Part shown: positions 1 to 5,967 of the stretch, one piece after another
Layout of the letters: every line of letters begins with the position of its first letter
Position numbering within the stretch: the stretch's first letter is position 1
Assembly (NCBI GenBank): GCA_934871445.1
Contig: CAKXBD010000092.1
Coordinates: 1 to 8,238, forward strand
Length of the DNA: 8,238 nucleotides
Direction: 5' to 3'
From: an uncultured bacterium
GTDB taxonomy: Bacteria > Bacillota > Clostridia > Christensenellales > Borkfalkiaceae
Position numbers and translations under genes: made by a program
Notes under the pieces: model-generated
Databases searched by the model: none
Told to the model about the DNA's origin: nothing
Seen by the model: only the letters and a program-made list of their open reading frames with translations

Positions 1-183
1 GTCATGCACGCAGGCAGCATAATAAGTGCCCAGACGCGCGAGCTGCGCCCCCGTCTTATAATTTCCCGTATTGATGAAATACGGGGCTTTCCGACCGCTT
101 TTCAGCGTAAATTCCCCGAATCGCAAAACGCCATTTTCCACCATGAATCTGATAAATTCTTCCTTGTAGGTAAGCTGTTGCAT
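1..183 (-). CDS. pyrE: Orotate phosphoribosyltransferase, N-terminal part (cut by window edge)
   Basis: This enzyme joins orotate to PRPP to make orotidine 5'-monophosphate, the fifth step of UMP synthesis in the cytoplasm. Only the first 61 codons are present, because the gene runs off the left edge; the full protein is usually about 200 residues. The reading MQQLTYKEEFIRFMVENGVL is followed by FGEFTLKSGRKAPYFINTG at about residues 22-40, the hallmark N-terminal segment of bacterial PyrE that shapes the orotate/PRPP site (F, LKSGR, PYF). The PRPP loop lies outside the window. The start codon is at 181-183, and a GGGAGG ribosome site at 193-198 supports it. It follows pyrD by 21 bases, so it is almost certainly the next gene of the same operon. 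Identity is confident; completeness cannot be judged. Confidence 0.93.
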   Translation of the reverse strand, partial: MQQLTYKEEFIRFMVENGVLRFGEFTLKSGRKAPYFINTGNYKTGAQLARLGTYYAACVHD

Positions 184-204
184 TTTTCTTTTCCTCCCGA
201 ACGG

Positions 205-1119
205 TTATCCGTTTAATTTTATTATACCCGTCAATTCGGATACGTTTTTTATTCCGTGACGGTCACACCAATCGTTTAACCCGTCAATAATCTTCGGACA
301 GGCAAACGGATCGGTAAAATTTGCCGTCCCCACCTGTACCGCGGCGGCGCCCGCCATGAGAAATTCCACGGCGTCTTCCGCACAGGTAATTCCGCCCATT
401 CCCACGACGGGAATTTTTACCGCGTTCGCGGCTTCGTACACCATGCGGACGGCAATCGGCTTGATACCCGCGCCCGATACGCCGCCCGTATTGTTCGCCA
501 ATACGGGTCTACGGTGCTCGATATCGATCGCCATGCCCGTAAAGGTATTGACGAGAGAAACGCAATCCGCGCCCCCTTCCTCCGCCGCGCGGGCATTGGC
601 GGCGATGCTCTCCACGTTCGGCGAAAGTTTGACCATCAAAGGCGTCTTTTTCAAAGCAGCTTTCGCCGTTTTCGTCACCTCTTTCACGCTCTCGGGACGG
701 ATTCCGAACGCCATTCCGCCCGAGCGGACGTTCGGACAGGAGATATTCAGCTCTATGATATCCGCTAGCCCGTCCAGACGGGCGCAGATTGCCGCATAAT
801 CCTCCAAGGTTTTTCCCGCGACGTTGGCGACGACAGCCGTCCCTTTGGCTTTCAGCCAATCGAAATCGTATTTTATAAAATGGTCGACTCCCGGATTCTG
901 CAACCCCACGGCGTTCAAAATGACTCCGCGAGATTCCGCTATGCGGGGAACGGGATTTCCGAGACGGGGCTCCATCGTCAGGCCTTTCGTAGACACGCCG
1001 CCCAGACGCCCTATATCGTACAATTCGTCGAATTCGCGGCCGAATCCGAAAGTGCCCGACGCGGCGATGACGGGATTTTTCAAAGTCACTCCACAGAGAT
1101 TTACCGATAAATTTGCCAT
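205..1119 (-). CDS. pyrD: Dihydroorotate dehydrogenase class 1B, catalytic FMN subunit
   Basis: The protein (304 residues, normal for PyrDB) oxidises dihydroorotate to orotate with FMN. It acts in the cytosol and passes electrons to the PyrK subunit and on to NAD+. Visible signatures are ASGTFGFG at 20-27, STKGLT at 43-48, the substrate loop ELNISCPNV with catalytic Cys128 at about 123-131, VKLSPN at 163-168 with the FMN lysine, SLVNTF at 188-193, SGAGIKPIA at 215-223 and the phosphate-binding GMGGI and VGTANF near 240-268. A cysteine rather than serine as active-site base marks class 1. The adjacent pyrK, 15 bases upstream, marks subclass 1B rather than the fumarate-linked 1A. Ribosome sites GGAG and GGGAG lie at 1124-1133, before the ATG at 1117-1119. 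There is no membrane-anchoring N-terminal extension, which argues against class 2. Confidence 0.96.
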   Translation of the reverse strand: MANLSVNLCGVTLKNPVIAASGTFGFGREFDELYDIGRLGGVSTKGLTMEPRLGNPVPRIAESRGVILNAVGLQNPGVDHFIKYDFDWLKAKGTAVVANVAGKTLEDYAAICARLDGLADIIELNISCPNVRSGGMAFGIRPESVKEVTKTAKAALKKTPLMVKLSPNVESIAANARAAEEGGADCVSLVNTFTGMAIDIEHRRPVLANNTGGVSGAGIKPIAVRMVYEAANAVKIPVVGMGGITCAEDAVEFLMAGAAAVQVGTANFTDPFACPKIIDGLNDWCDRHGIKNVSELTGIIKLNG

Positions 1120-1134
1120 AATTCTCCCGCTCCT

Positions 1135-1890
1135 TTATAAAATCACGTTCCGAATATCAAAGACGGGACCGTCTTTACATACCCTTGCGTGCTCGCCGTT
1201 CGTAAGATTGCATACGCATACGAGGCAGGCTCCGATTCCGCAGCCCATGCGCTCTTCCAAAGAGACGAAGCAGGGAATGTTTTTCCCGCTCAAAGCCTCC
1301 TTCAACGCGCGGAGCATGGGCACGGGGCCGCAGGAAAGCACGACGTCGGGAGAATACCCCGCCCCGAGATCGCGCGAGAACGCCTGTACGGCGTTCATCT
1401 TTTCGCCGAAACTGCCGTCGTCCGTCACCGCCAAAAGTCTGTCCGCCCGCTGCAAATCCTCCATGCCGCAAACCGCGCCTTGATTGCGGAATCCGATATA
1501 AGCGGAAAGTTCCTTTTTCCCCGCATATTCGCGGAGAACGGAAATCATGGGAAAAATCCCCACGCCGCCACCCACGAGAGCGACTTTCTTTTCGTTTTCC
1601 GCGACAAAAAAACCGTTGCCGAGAGGCATGAGCACGTTTAAGGTTTCGTCCGGCTTCTTCAAAGCCAGAAGTTTTGTCCCTTCGCCCTTAATTTGAAAAC
1701 AGACAGTAATTCTCTTTCCCTCCGCACGGCACACGGCCAAGGGACGGCGCAAAAGATGGCTGCCCCCGACAGAAAGTTCGGCGAACTGTCCCGCGCGCAC
1801 TTCGGGTTCTTCGGGGAGTTCAAAAGTCAAAGACTGAATATTTTCCGCAATTGGGATATTTTCGACGATTTTCGCCGTATATTCGCGCAT
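1135..1890 (-). CDS. pyrK: Dihydroorotate dehydrogenase electron-transfer subunit (FAD, 2Fe-2S)
   Basis: PyrK (251 residues, usual size) pairs with PyrD and carries electrons from FMN through a 2Fe-2S cluster and FAD to NAD+. The order is a ferredoxin-reductase-like FAD barrel with RRPLAV at 48-53, an NAD-binding fold with VGGGVGIFPM at 106-115 and SCGP at 186-189, and a C-terminal iron-sulfur segment. In that segment, Cys217, Cys222, Cys225 and Cys238 match the C-X4-C-X2-C-Xn-C cluster pattern of the family. An extra Cys227 sits inside it, and the last spacing (12 residues) is a little shorter than the 14 I recall for Lactococcus and Bacillus PyrK. The GGAGG ribosome site at 1896-1900 is 5 bases from the ATG and lies within the 11-base gap to pyrF. 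The gene order pyrF-pyrK-pyrD implies cotranscription. Confidence 0.96.
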   Translation of the reverse strand: MREYTAKIVENIPIAENIQSLTFELPEEPEVRAGQFAELSVGGSHLLRRPLAVCRAEGKRITVCFQIKGEGTKLLALKKPDETLNVLMPLGNGFFVAENEKKVALVGGGVGIFPMISVLREYAGKKELSAYIGFRNQGAVCGMEDLQRADRLLAVTDDGSFGEKMNAVQAFSRDLGAGYSPDVVLSCGPVPMLRALKEALSGKNIPCFVSLEERMGCGIGACLVCVCNLTNGEHARVCKDGPVFDIRNVIL

Positions 1891-1901
1891 GATTTCCTCC
1901 G

Positions 1902-2810
1902 TTATCTGCCCATTTTTCCGATGGCATCTGACAAGTCTTTCTGCATTGCGACGGCCGCCGCACGCGCCGCTTCGTAATAAGTTCCGCCCGTTTTCTTATA
2001 TGCGCACAAAATCCCGCGGGAATTATTCACTACGCCGCCCAGCCCGTCTTTTCCGAAACAGCAACGCAGCATTTCCGCGTTTCCGCCCTGCGCACCGTAG
2101 CCCGGAATGAGGAAAAAGGTATGCGGGAGCTTTTGCCTCAGCCGCGCCGCCTCCTCGGGGTGCGTCGCACCTACGACCGCCCCGACTGCGGAATAGCCGT
2201 ATTTTCCTACGGTGCTTTCCCCCCATTTTTCCACGAGGCCGCCCATGTATTCGTATACGGGCGTTCCGTTTTCGAGGAGGAGATTTTGAAGCTCTCCGCT
2301 CGACGGATTGGAGGTCTTGACAAGCACAAAAATTCCTTTATCCCGCTCTTTACAATCTTCGACGAAAGGCAAAATTCCGTCCGTGCCGAGATAGCCGTTG
2401 ACGGTCACATAGTCGGAGGGAAAAGCGGAAAAACGCGCGCCCTCCACGGACGTTTCGCCCAGAAATGCCTTGGAATAACAGGCCGCTGTGGAACCGATGT
2501 CGTTGCGTTTCGCGTCCGCGATGACGACGAGCCCCTTTTCCGCCGCGTAAGAGAGCGTCTCCCTGTACGCTTTCAGTCCCTCCGCCCCGTACATTTCGTA
2601 ATAGGCAATTTGCACCTTTACGGAAGGTACGATGTCATAGAGGGTATCCACGAGCTTTTTATTGAAATAAAAAATGCGTTCCGCGACGTCGGAAAAATCC
2701 TTCGCGCCCGCGCGCATATCGTCGGGCAGGTAATCGAAACTCGTATCCAGCCCCACACAGGTGGGATTCTGCAATTCTATGATGCGTTCAATGAGACGAT
2801 CGGTAATCAT
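1902..2810 (-). CDS. pyrF: Orotidine 5'-phosphate decarboxylase, type 2 (long form)
   Basis: The enzyme decarboxylates OMP to UMP, the last step of the pathway. At 302 residues it is the long type 2 form, not the roughly 230-residue type 1 seen in Bacillus and E. coli. The catalytic tetrad region reads ADAKRNDIGSTA at 98-109, with Asp99, Lys101 and Asp104. LVKTSNPSS at 163-171, IPGYGAQGG at 235-243 and NNSRGILCAY at 262-271 (Arg265) form the phosphate-binding side. The N-terminal CVGLDTSFDYLP at 18-29 carries the usual barrel-start aspartate. The ATG at 2808-2810 follows an AGGAG ribosome site at 2819-2823 with an 8-base spacer. It is followed after 11 bases by pyrK but is separated from pyrC by 145 bases, the only loose junction in the operon. 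Its position before pyrK-pyrD-pyrE differs from Bacillus, where pyrF follows pyrD. Confidence 0.96.
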   Translation of the reverse strand: MITDRLIERIIELQNPTCVGLDTSFDYLPDDMRAGAKDFSDVAERIFYFNKKLVDTLYDIVPSVKVQIAYYEMYGAEGLKAYRETLSYAAEKGLVVIADAKRNDIGSTAACYSKAFLGETSVEGARFSAFPSDYVTVNGYLGTDGILPFVEDCKERDKGIFVLVKTSNPSSGELQNLLLENGTPVYEYMGGLVEKWGESTVGKYGYSAVGAVVGATHPEEAARLRQKLPHTFFLIPGYGAQGGNAEMLRCCFGKDGLGGVVNNSRGILCAYKKTGGTYYEAARAAAVAMQKDLSDAIGKMGR

Positions 2811-2955
2811 AATTTTTTCTCCTCGTTATAAACGTCAATAAACATATTTCTTACGCTCTGATAGGAAACATTCGGTAAACAGTTTTTTCGTTCTCGCTAT
2901 AAACCGTTCTCTTGCGCATTGTTACAAAACGGACGACAAGCATTTCTCCGTCGCT
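2811..2955 (-). other. pyrC-pyrF intergenic region with a weak hairpin
   Basis: This is the only sizeable gap inside the operon. Just after the pyrC stop the transcript can form a short stem, ACGGA (2951-2947) with TCCGT (2933-2929), leading into four T. That is a poor intrinsic terminator at best, and could be a processing or mRNA-stability element. The sequence GTTTA recurs four times across the gap and the region is AT-rich. I found no convincing -35/-10 pair and no second PyrR-binding hairpin. A 30-codon frame at 2851-2943 (MLVVRFVTMRKR...) has GGAG only about two bases before its ATG, too close for efficient initiation, and resembles nothing I know. Confidence 0.35.
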
Positions 2956-4221
2956 TTATGCTTTATATTTGACGTCGCCGTCGACAATCGTATATTTTAC
3001 GGCGCCGCTGAGCTTCCGCCCGTTGAAGGGAGTATTCTTTCCCTTGGAGACAAATTCGGAAGAATCCACGACCCATTCTTCGTCGAGGTCGGCTATCGTG
3101 AGATCCGCGGGCACCCCCTCTTCGATCTTTCCGCCCTCCAAGGAGAGAATTTCCGCGGGGAGGCGGCTCATTTTATCCGCGAGCTGATTGAGCGTGAGAA
3201 GCCCCGTCTTATAGAGATAGGTAACGGCAAAGCCGAAAGAAGTCTCTATTCCGCTGATCCCGAACGCGGCCAGATTATATTCGACGTTTTTGTCGTTCGC
3301 GTGGTGCGGGGCATGGTCGGTAACGATTGCGTCGATCGTTCCGTCCTTCAAGCCCTCGATAATCGCGAACCTGTCCTTTTCCTCCCGAATGGGCGGATTT
3401 ACCTTTGTATTCGTGTCGAAGCCGGTAATGACGTCGTCCGTCGCCGCGAAATAATGCGGGCAGGTCTCCGCCGTCACCTTGACGCCCGCGCGCTTGGCGT
3501 CGCGGATCATGCGCACGCCGCTGTACGTCGAGACATGGCAGATATGCACGGGTACGCCGAGGCTTTCGGAAAGGCAGATTTCCCGCGCGATAACGACGTC
3601 CTCCGCCGCGCGGGGGATTCCCTTCAACCCCGCCAAAGTGGAATTATAGCCCTCGTTGACGACTCCGCCGTCCGCGAGCTCTTTATCCTCGCAGTGGCAC
3701 AGGCAGCGGATATTGAAGCCGCTCGCGTACTCCATGGCGAGCCGCATGAGGCGAGAGCTTTTCACCGTCTTTCCGTCGTCGGAAATCGCCACTGCGCCCG
3801 CCTTTTTCATTTCGCCGATATCCGCCATCTGCTCCCCTTCTTCGCCTTTCGTAATGGCGCCGATCGGACGGATTTTGCAAAGCCCCACCTCTTCGCCGCG
3901 ATGGCGGATATAACTGATCACGACTTTATTATCCGCGACGGGCTGCGTATTGGGCATACAGCAGATCTGCGTAAATCCGCCCTTTACCGCCGCTTTGGAG
4001 CCGCTCTCGATGTCCTCTTTATATTCAAAGCCCGGCTCGCGGAGATGAACGTGCATGTCGATAAGGCCGGGAAATACGTGCAGCCCCGTCGCGTCTATGA
4101 CTTCTTCGCCCTGTTCGGGAGAGAGCTTATCCGCAATCTTTTCGATCTTCCCGCCGAGAACGCGGATATCCTTCTTTTCCACCGTATCTTTGAAAATTAC
4201 GCTTCCGTTTTTGATAATCAT
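2956..4221 (-). CDS. pyrC: Dihydroorotase, type I (multifunctional-like, bacterial PyrC)
   Basis: The enzyme cyclises N-carbamoyl-aspartate to dihydroorotate, the third pathway step. It has 421 residues, normal for the type I amidohydrolase form found in Gram-positives. Metal ligands are visible in order: DMHVHLREPG at 55-64 (His57, His59), ISDDG at 146-150 (Asp149), CHCED at 175-179 (His176), HICHVSTYSG at 226-235 (His229) and TDHAPH at 301-306 (Asp302). Each lies two residues before the number I recall for Bacillus enzymes (59, 61, 151, 178, 231, 304), so the spacing is fully conserved. The N-terminal strand region (1-50) and C-terminal region (from about 365) form the small beta sandwich typical of the superfamily. 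The ATG at 4219-4221 has GAGG at 4230-4233 as ribosome site and lies 14 bases after pyrB, consistent with cotranscription and channelled expression with ATCase. Confidence 0.97.
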   Translation of the reverse strand: MIIKNGSVIFKDTVEKKDIRVLGGKIEKIADKLSPEQGEEVIDATGLHVFPGLIDMHVHLREPGFEYKEDIESGSKAAVKGGFTQICCMPNTQPVADNKVVISYIRHRGEEVGLCKIRPIGAITKGEEGEQMADIGEMKKAGAVAISDDGKTVKSSRLMRLAMEYASGFNIRCLCHCEDKELADGGVVNEGYNSTLAGLKGIPRAAEDVVIAREICLSESLGVPVHICHVSTYSGVRMIRDAKRAGVKVTAETCPHYFAATDDVITGFDTNTKVNPPIREEKDRFAIIEGLKDGTIDAIVTDHAPHHANDKNVEYNLAAFGISGIETSFGFAVTYLYKTGLLTLNQLADKMSRLPAEILSLEGGKIEEGVPADLTIADLDEEWVVDSSEFVSKGKNTPFNGRKLSGAVKYTIVDGDVKYKA

Positions 4222-4235
4222 TTTTATAACCTCGC

Positions 4236-5165
4236 TTATTTACCCGATTTTCTGTACTGCTCCAACAGGAACAGAATCGCCATTCTCACCGCCACGCCCG
4301 AAAGCACCTGATCCTCTATGCGGCTTTTCCCGTCGTCGATGACGTCGCTGGTAAGCTCCACCCCGCGGTTGACGGGGCCCGGATGCATGACGATTGCATC
4401 GGGAGAAGCCAGAGACAATACCCGCTCGTTGACTCCATAAAATTCCGCGTATTCGTTGAGAGAGGGGAAATTTCCCGCCTGCTGTCGCTCTAACTGAATT
4501 CTCAATCCCATGACGACGTCCGCTCCCTCCACCGCTTCTTCGCGAGAGGTGCAGAGCTTTGCGCCCAAACGATCGATTCCCTTGGGAATGAGCGTCTCGG
4601 GCGCGTACATTCTCACTTCCGCCCCGAGCTTGGCAAGGGCGAACAGATTGGATTTCGCCACGCGCGAATGTTTTATATCCCCCAAAATCGCCACTTTCAA
4701 ACCCTCGATTTTCCCGAACTTTTCCCGCATGGAACAGAGGTCGAGAAGGGCTTGGGTGGGATGCTCGTTCATGCCGTCGCCCGCGTTGATGACGCCCGCT
4801 TTGACCGTCCGCGCAAGCAGATACGGCGCCCCGCCCATGGGGTGGCGGATAATGATGAAATCGTTCTTCATCGCGTCCAGCGTCTTTCCCGTATCGATGA
4901 GCGTCTCTCCCTTGGCGACGGACGACGAACTCGCCGCGATATTGATGGTCGTCGCGCCCATGTATTTTGCCGCCAGCTCAAAGCTGGTGCGTGTCCGCGT
5001 GCTGTTCTCGTAAAAGAGAATGGTGGCGGTACAGCCTTCGAGATGCGGCAGTTTCTTGATTCCCTGCCTCAAAAGCCTCTTCATGTTCGCGGCGGTGTCG
5101 AGTATTTCGCAAATCTCTTCCGCGCTCGCGTCCACGAGGCCGAGCAAATCTTTTCTTTTAATCAT
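4236..5165 (-). CDS. pyrB: Aspartate carbamoyltransferase catalytic chain
   Basis: The enzyme transfers carbamoyl from carbamoyl phosphate to aspartate, the first committed step of pyrimidine synthesis. At 309 residues it has the standard catalytic-chain length. The carbamoyl-phosphate signature FYENSTRTRTSFE lies at 51-63, followed by SSVAKGE with Lys85 of the flexible loop, RHPMGGAP at 107-114, HPTQALLD at 135-142, GDIKHSRVAKSN at 162-173, the aspartate-binding LRIQLERQ at 221-228 and HPGPVNRG at 261-268. No regulatory chain gene pyrI follows it, since pyrC comes next. It is therefore probably a simple unregulated trimer as in Bacillus, and control falls on PyrR. Its ATG overlaps the pyrR stop in an ATGA arrangement (5162-5165), pointing to translational coupling. 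No frameshift or missing catalytic residue is seen. Confidence 0.97.
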   Translation of the reverse strand: MIKRKDLLGLVDASAEEICEILDTAANMKRLLRQGIKKLPHLEGCTATILFYENSTRTRTSFELAAKYMGATTINIAASSSSVAKGETLIDTGKTLDAMKNDFIIIRHPMGGAPYLLARTVKAGVINAGDGMNEHPTQALLDLCSMREKFGKIEGLKVAILGDIKHSRVAKSNLFALAKLGAEVRMYAPETLIPKGIDRLGAKLCTSREEAVEGADVVMGLRIQLERQQAGNFPSLNEYAEFYGVNERVLSLASPDAIVMHPGPVNRGVELTSDVIDDGKSRIEDQVLSGVAVRMAILFLLEQYRKSGK

Positions 5166-5707
5166 TCGCGCCCTCCTTTTCCGACGACGATTTTATCCTC
5201 CGCTGCACCCAGCTCGGTAAAGTATGCCTCTACGTATTCGCTGCGCGCGGTGGGTACGTTTTTGCCCACGAAATCCGCACGGACGGGCAATTCTCTGCCG
5301 CCGCGGTCGACGAGTTCCAGAAGCTGTATCGCCTTGGGTCTTCCGAGCCTGAAAATCGTCTCGATAGCCGCGCGGACGCTCCTGCCCGTGTGCAGGACAT
5401 CGTCGCAGAGCACCACGATTTTATCCTCCACGGAAAAACCGAGCGCGCAATCGGTATGTTCGGGCACAAAAAAAGCGGAGACCAAATCGTCGCGCTGCAT
5501 GTCGATATCGATTCCGCCGCAGGGGAGCGTCACTCCCTCCGCTTCGGAAAAACAATCCCGTATGCGTTTTGCCACGATTTCTCCGCCTCGCCGAATACCG
5601 ACAAACACCACCTGTTCGGGATTTTCGTCCCGCTCGGCGATTTCGTGCGCCAGCCTTATCAGCGTCCGTCTCATTCCGTTCGCGTCCATAATGATATGTT
5701 CCGCCAT
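5162..5707 (-). CDS. pyrR: PyrR: pyr attenuation regulator / uracil phosphoribosyltransferase
   Basis: PyrR binds the pyr leader RNA when loaded with UMP or UTP and favours transcription termination; most homologues also make UMP from uracil and PRPP. From the chosen start the protein is 181 residues, the normal size. It shows GIRRGG at 37-42, the PRPP-binding loop VVLCDDVLHTGRSVRAAI at 98-115 and the PyrR-type segment LVDRGGRELPVRADFVGKN at 132-150, which separates it from ordinary phosphoribosyltransferases. The frame is open 19 codons further upstream, but that part overlaps the attenuator. The ATG at 5705-5707 has GGAGAGG at 5714-5720, six bases away, so I use it. It is the first gene of the operon, directly after the leader it should control, which implies autoregulation. 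Confidence 0.95.
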   Translation of the reverse strand: MAEHIIMDANGMRRTLIRLAHEIAERDENPEQVVFVGIRRGGEIVAKRIRDCFSEAEGVTLPCGGIDIDMQRDDLVSAFFVPEHTDCALGFSVEDKIVVLCDDVLHTGRSVRAAIETIFRLGRPKAIQLLELVDRGGRELPVRADFVGKNVPTARSEYVEAYFTELGAAEDKIVVGKGGRE

Positions 5708-5721
5708 GCGATTCCTCTCCG

Positions 5722-5763
5722 AAAAATAAAAATACGGCCCGGGCACTGACGCCCAAGACCGCA
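5722..5763 (-). terminator. Intrinsic terminator of the pyr attenuator
   Basis: In the minus-strand transcript, GCGG-(U bulge)-CUUGGGC (5762-5751) pairs with GCCCGGGCCGU (5744-5734) around the loop GUCAGU, and U5763-A5733 can extend the stem. That gives about 12 pairs, including two U-G and one G-U wobble. It runs into two five-T tracts (5732-5728 and 5726-5722). It ends immediately before the GGAGAGG ribosome site of pyrR, so termination here would switch off the whole operon. Its 5' arm is shared with the predicted antiterminator. The fold was worked out by eye, without energy calculation. Confidence 0.85.
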
Positions 5764-5838
5764 AAAATCTTCATGCTTTCCGCGCCGCGCAAAAAAACCG
5801 CGGCGAATATACTGTCTGCGTTTCGTCTTGTCGGCATC
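5748..5838 (-). promoter_or_regulatory. Predicted antiterminator of the pyr leader
   Basis: Three blocks on the 5' side, GAUGCC (5838-5833), CAAGAC (5830-5825) and CGCA (5820-5817), are complementary in order to GGCGUC (5753-5748), GUCUUG (5759-5754) and UGCG (5763-5760). The bulges GA and GAAA fall only on the 5' side. This 16-pair structure uses up the 5' arm of the terminator, so the two cannot coexist. Its 5' strand is also the 3' strand of the PyrR-binding hairpin, giving the three-state logic known from Bacillus pyr attenuators. The pairing is seen directly; the role is inferred by analogy. Confidence 0.75.
5783..5805 (-). promoter_or_regulatory. GC-rich leader hairpin with a T7 loop
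   Basis: CGCCGCG (5805-5799) pairs perfectly with CGCGGCG (5789-5783), leaving a nine-base loop G-T7-G. It lies wholly inside the loop of the predicted antiterminator, so it can coexist with it and may shorten the effective loop. Because the T tract is in the loop and not after the stem, this is not a terminator. It may be a pause hairpin that gives PyrR time to bind, but that is inference only. Confidence 0.6.
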
Positions 5839-5857
5839 TCGGTACCGCTCTTAAAGA
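5826..5857 (-). promoter_or_regulatory. PyrR-binding RNA hairpin (anti-antiterminator)
   Basis: Near the predicted transcript start, GGUA (5846-5843) pairs with UGCC (5836-5833) around the hexaloop CCGAGA. This fits the CNGNGA loop consensus I recall for PyrR sites (CAGAGA in Bacillus). Below an internal bulge (UAAGAGC on the 5' side, GAC on the 3' side), UCUU (5857-5854) pairs with AAGA (5829-5826). The shape, namely lower stem, purine-rich bulge, short upper stem and hexaloop, parallels the Bacillus subtilis binding loops. Forming it locks up CAAGAC and UGCC, which the antiterminator needs. Position before pyrR strengthens the call. Confidence 0.8.
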
Positions 5858-5864
5858 TAGCTTT

Positions 5865-5893
5865 ATTATAGCACACTCCTTTTCTCTTGTAAA
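5865..5893 (-). promoter_or_regulatory. Sigma-A promoter of the pyr operon
   Basis: The -35 box TTTACA (5893-5888, one mismatch to TTGACA) and the perfect -10 box TATAAT (5870-5865) are separated by exactly 17 bases. A TG lies one base before the -10 (extended -10). Transcription should start near 5858, which places the PyrR-binding hairpin at the first nucleotides of the RNA and gives a leader of about 150 nt before pyrR. Confidence 0.93.
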
Positions 5894-5967
5894 GAGTTCC
5901 GAAGCCCTTTTTGGAAAAAATTTTTATTCTTTTCCGAAAAGCCGAACAAACCCACAAAAAAAATCCT
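5894..5967 (-). other. AT-rich spacer between phosphoesterase gene and pyr promoter
   Basis: Four bases after the phosphoesterase stop codon comes a run of eight T (5963-5956 on the minus strand). I found no convincing GC-rich stem before it; the best is TTTCA/TGAAA inside the coding end, 13 bases too far upstream. Further on, A and T tracts at about 5905-5940 lie 15-50 bases upstream of the pyr -35 box. They could act as an UP element, or form the weak stem GGAAAA/TTTTCC. Some read-through from the phosphoesterase into pyr seems possible. Confidence 0.35.

Noticed and set aside
2851..2943. A 30-codon minus-strand frame in the pyrC-pyrF gap with GGAG before its ATG.
   Set aside because: The GGAG is only about two bases from the ATG, the product matches nothing known to me, and the gap is better described as untranslated.
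3301..4311. A 336-codon plus-strand frame opposite pyrC and pyrB, and similar long plus-strand frames opposite pyrB, pyrF and the lipoprotein gene.
   Set aside because: They mirror strongly conserved minus-strand genes and lack ribosome sites and recognisable domains; GC-rich codon structure gives such shadows.
5714..5721. CGGAGA at the pyrR ribosome site as a second PyrR loop (fits CNGNGA), which could repress translation.
   Set aside because: The flanking stem would be only U-G and U-A pairs, and the sequence is fully explained as a Shine-Dalgarno site.
5708..5764. Longer PyrR with 19 extra N-terminal residues starting at 5764.
   Set aside because: The extension is encoded by the terminator hairpin and T tracts, has no ribosome site, and makes the protein longer than the family norm; the start at 5707 has GGAGAGG at good distance.
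5421..5837. A long minus-strand frame from an ATG in the leader through the terminator into pyrR, reminiscent of the E. coli pyrBI leader peptide with U-rich pause sites.
   Set aside because: The ATG sits in the loop of the PyrR-binding hairpin with no Shine-Dalgarno sequence, the frame does not stop near the terminator, and the PyrR-type folds explain the leader without translation.
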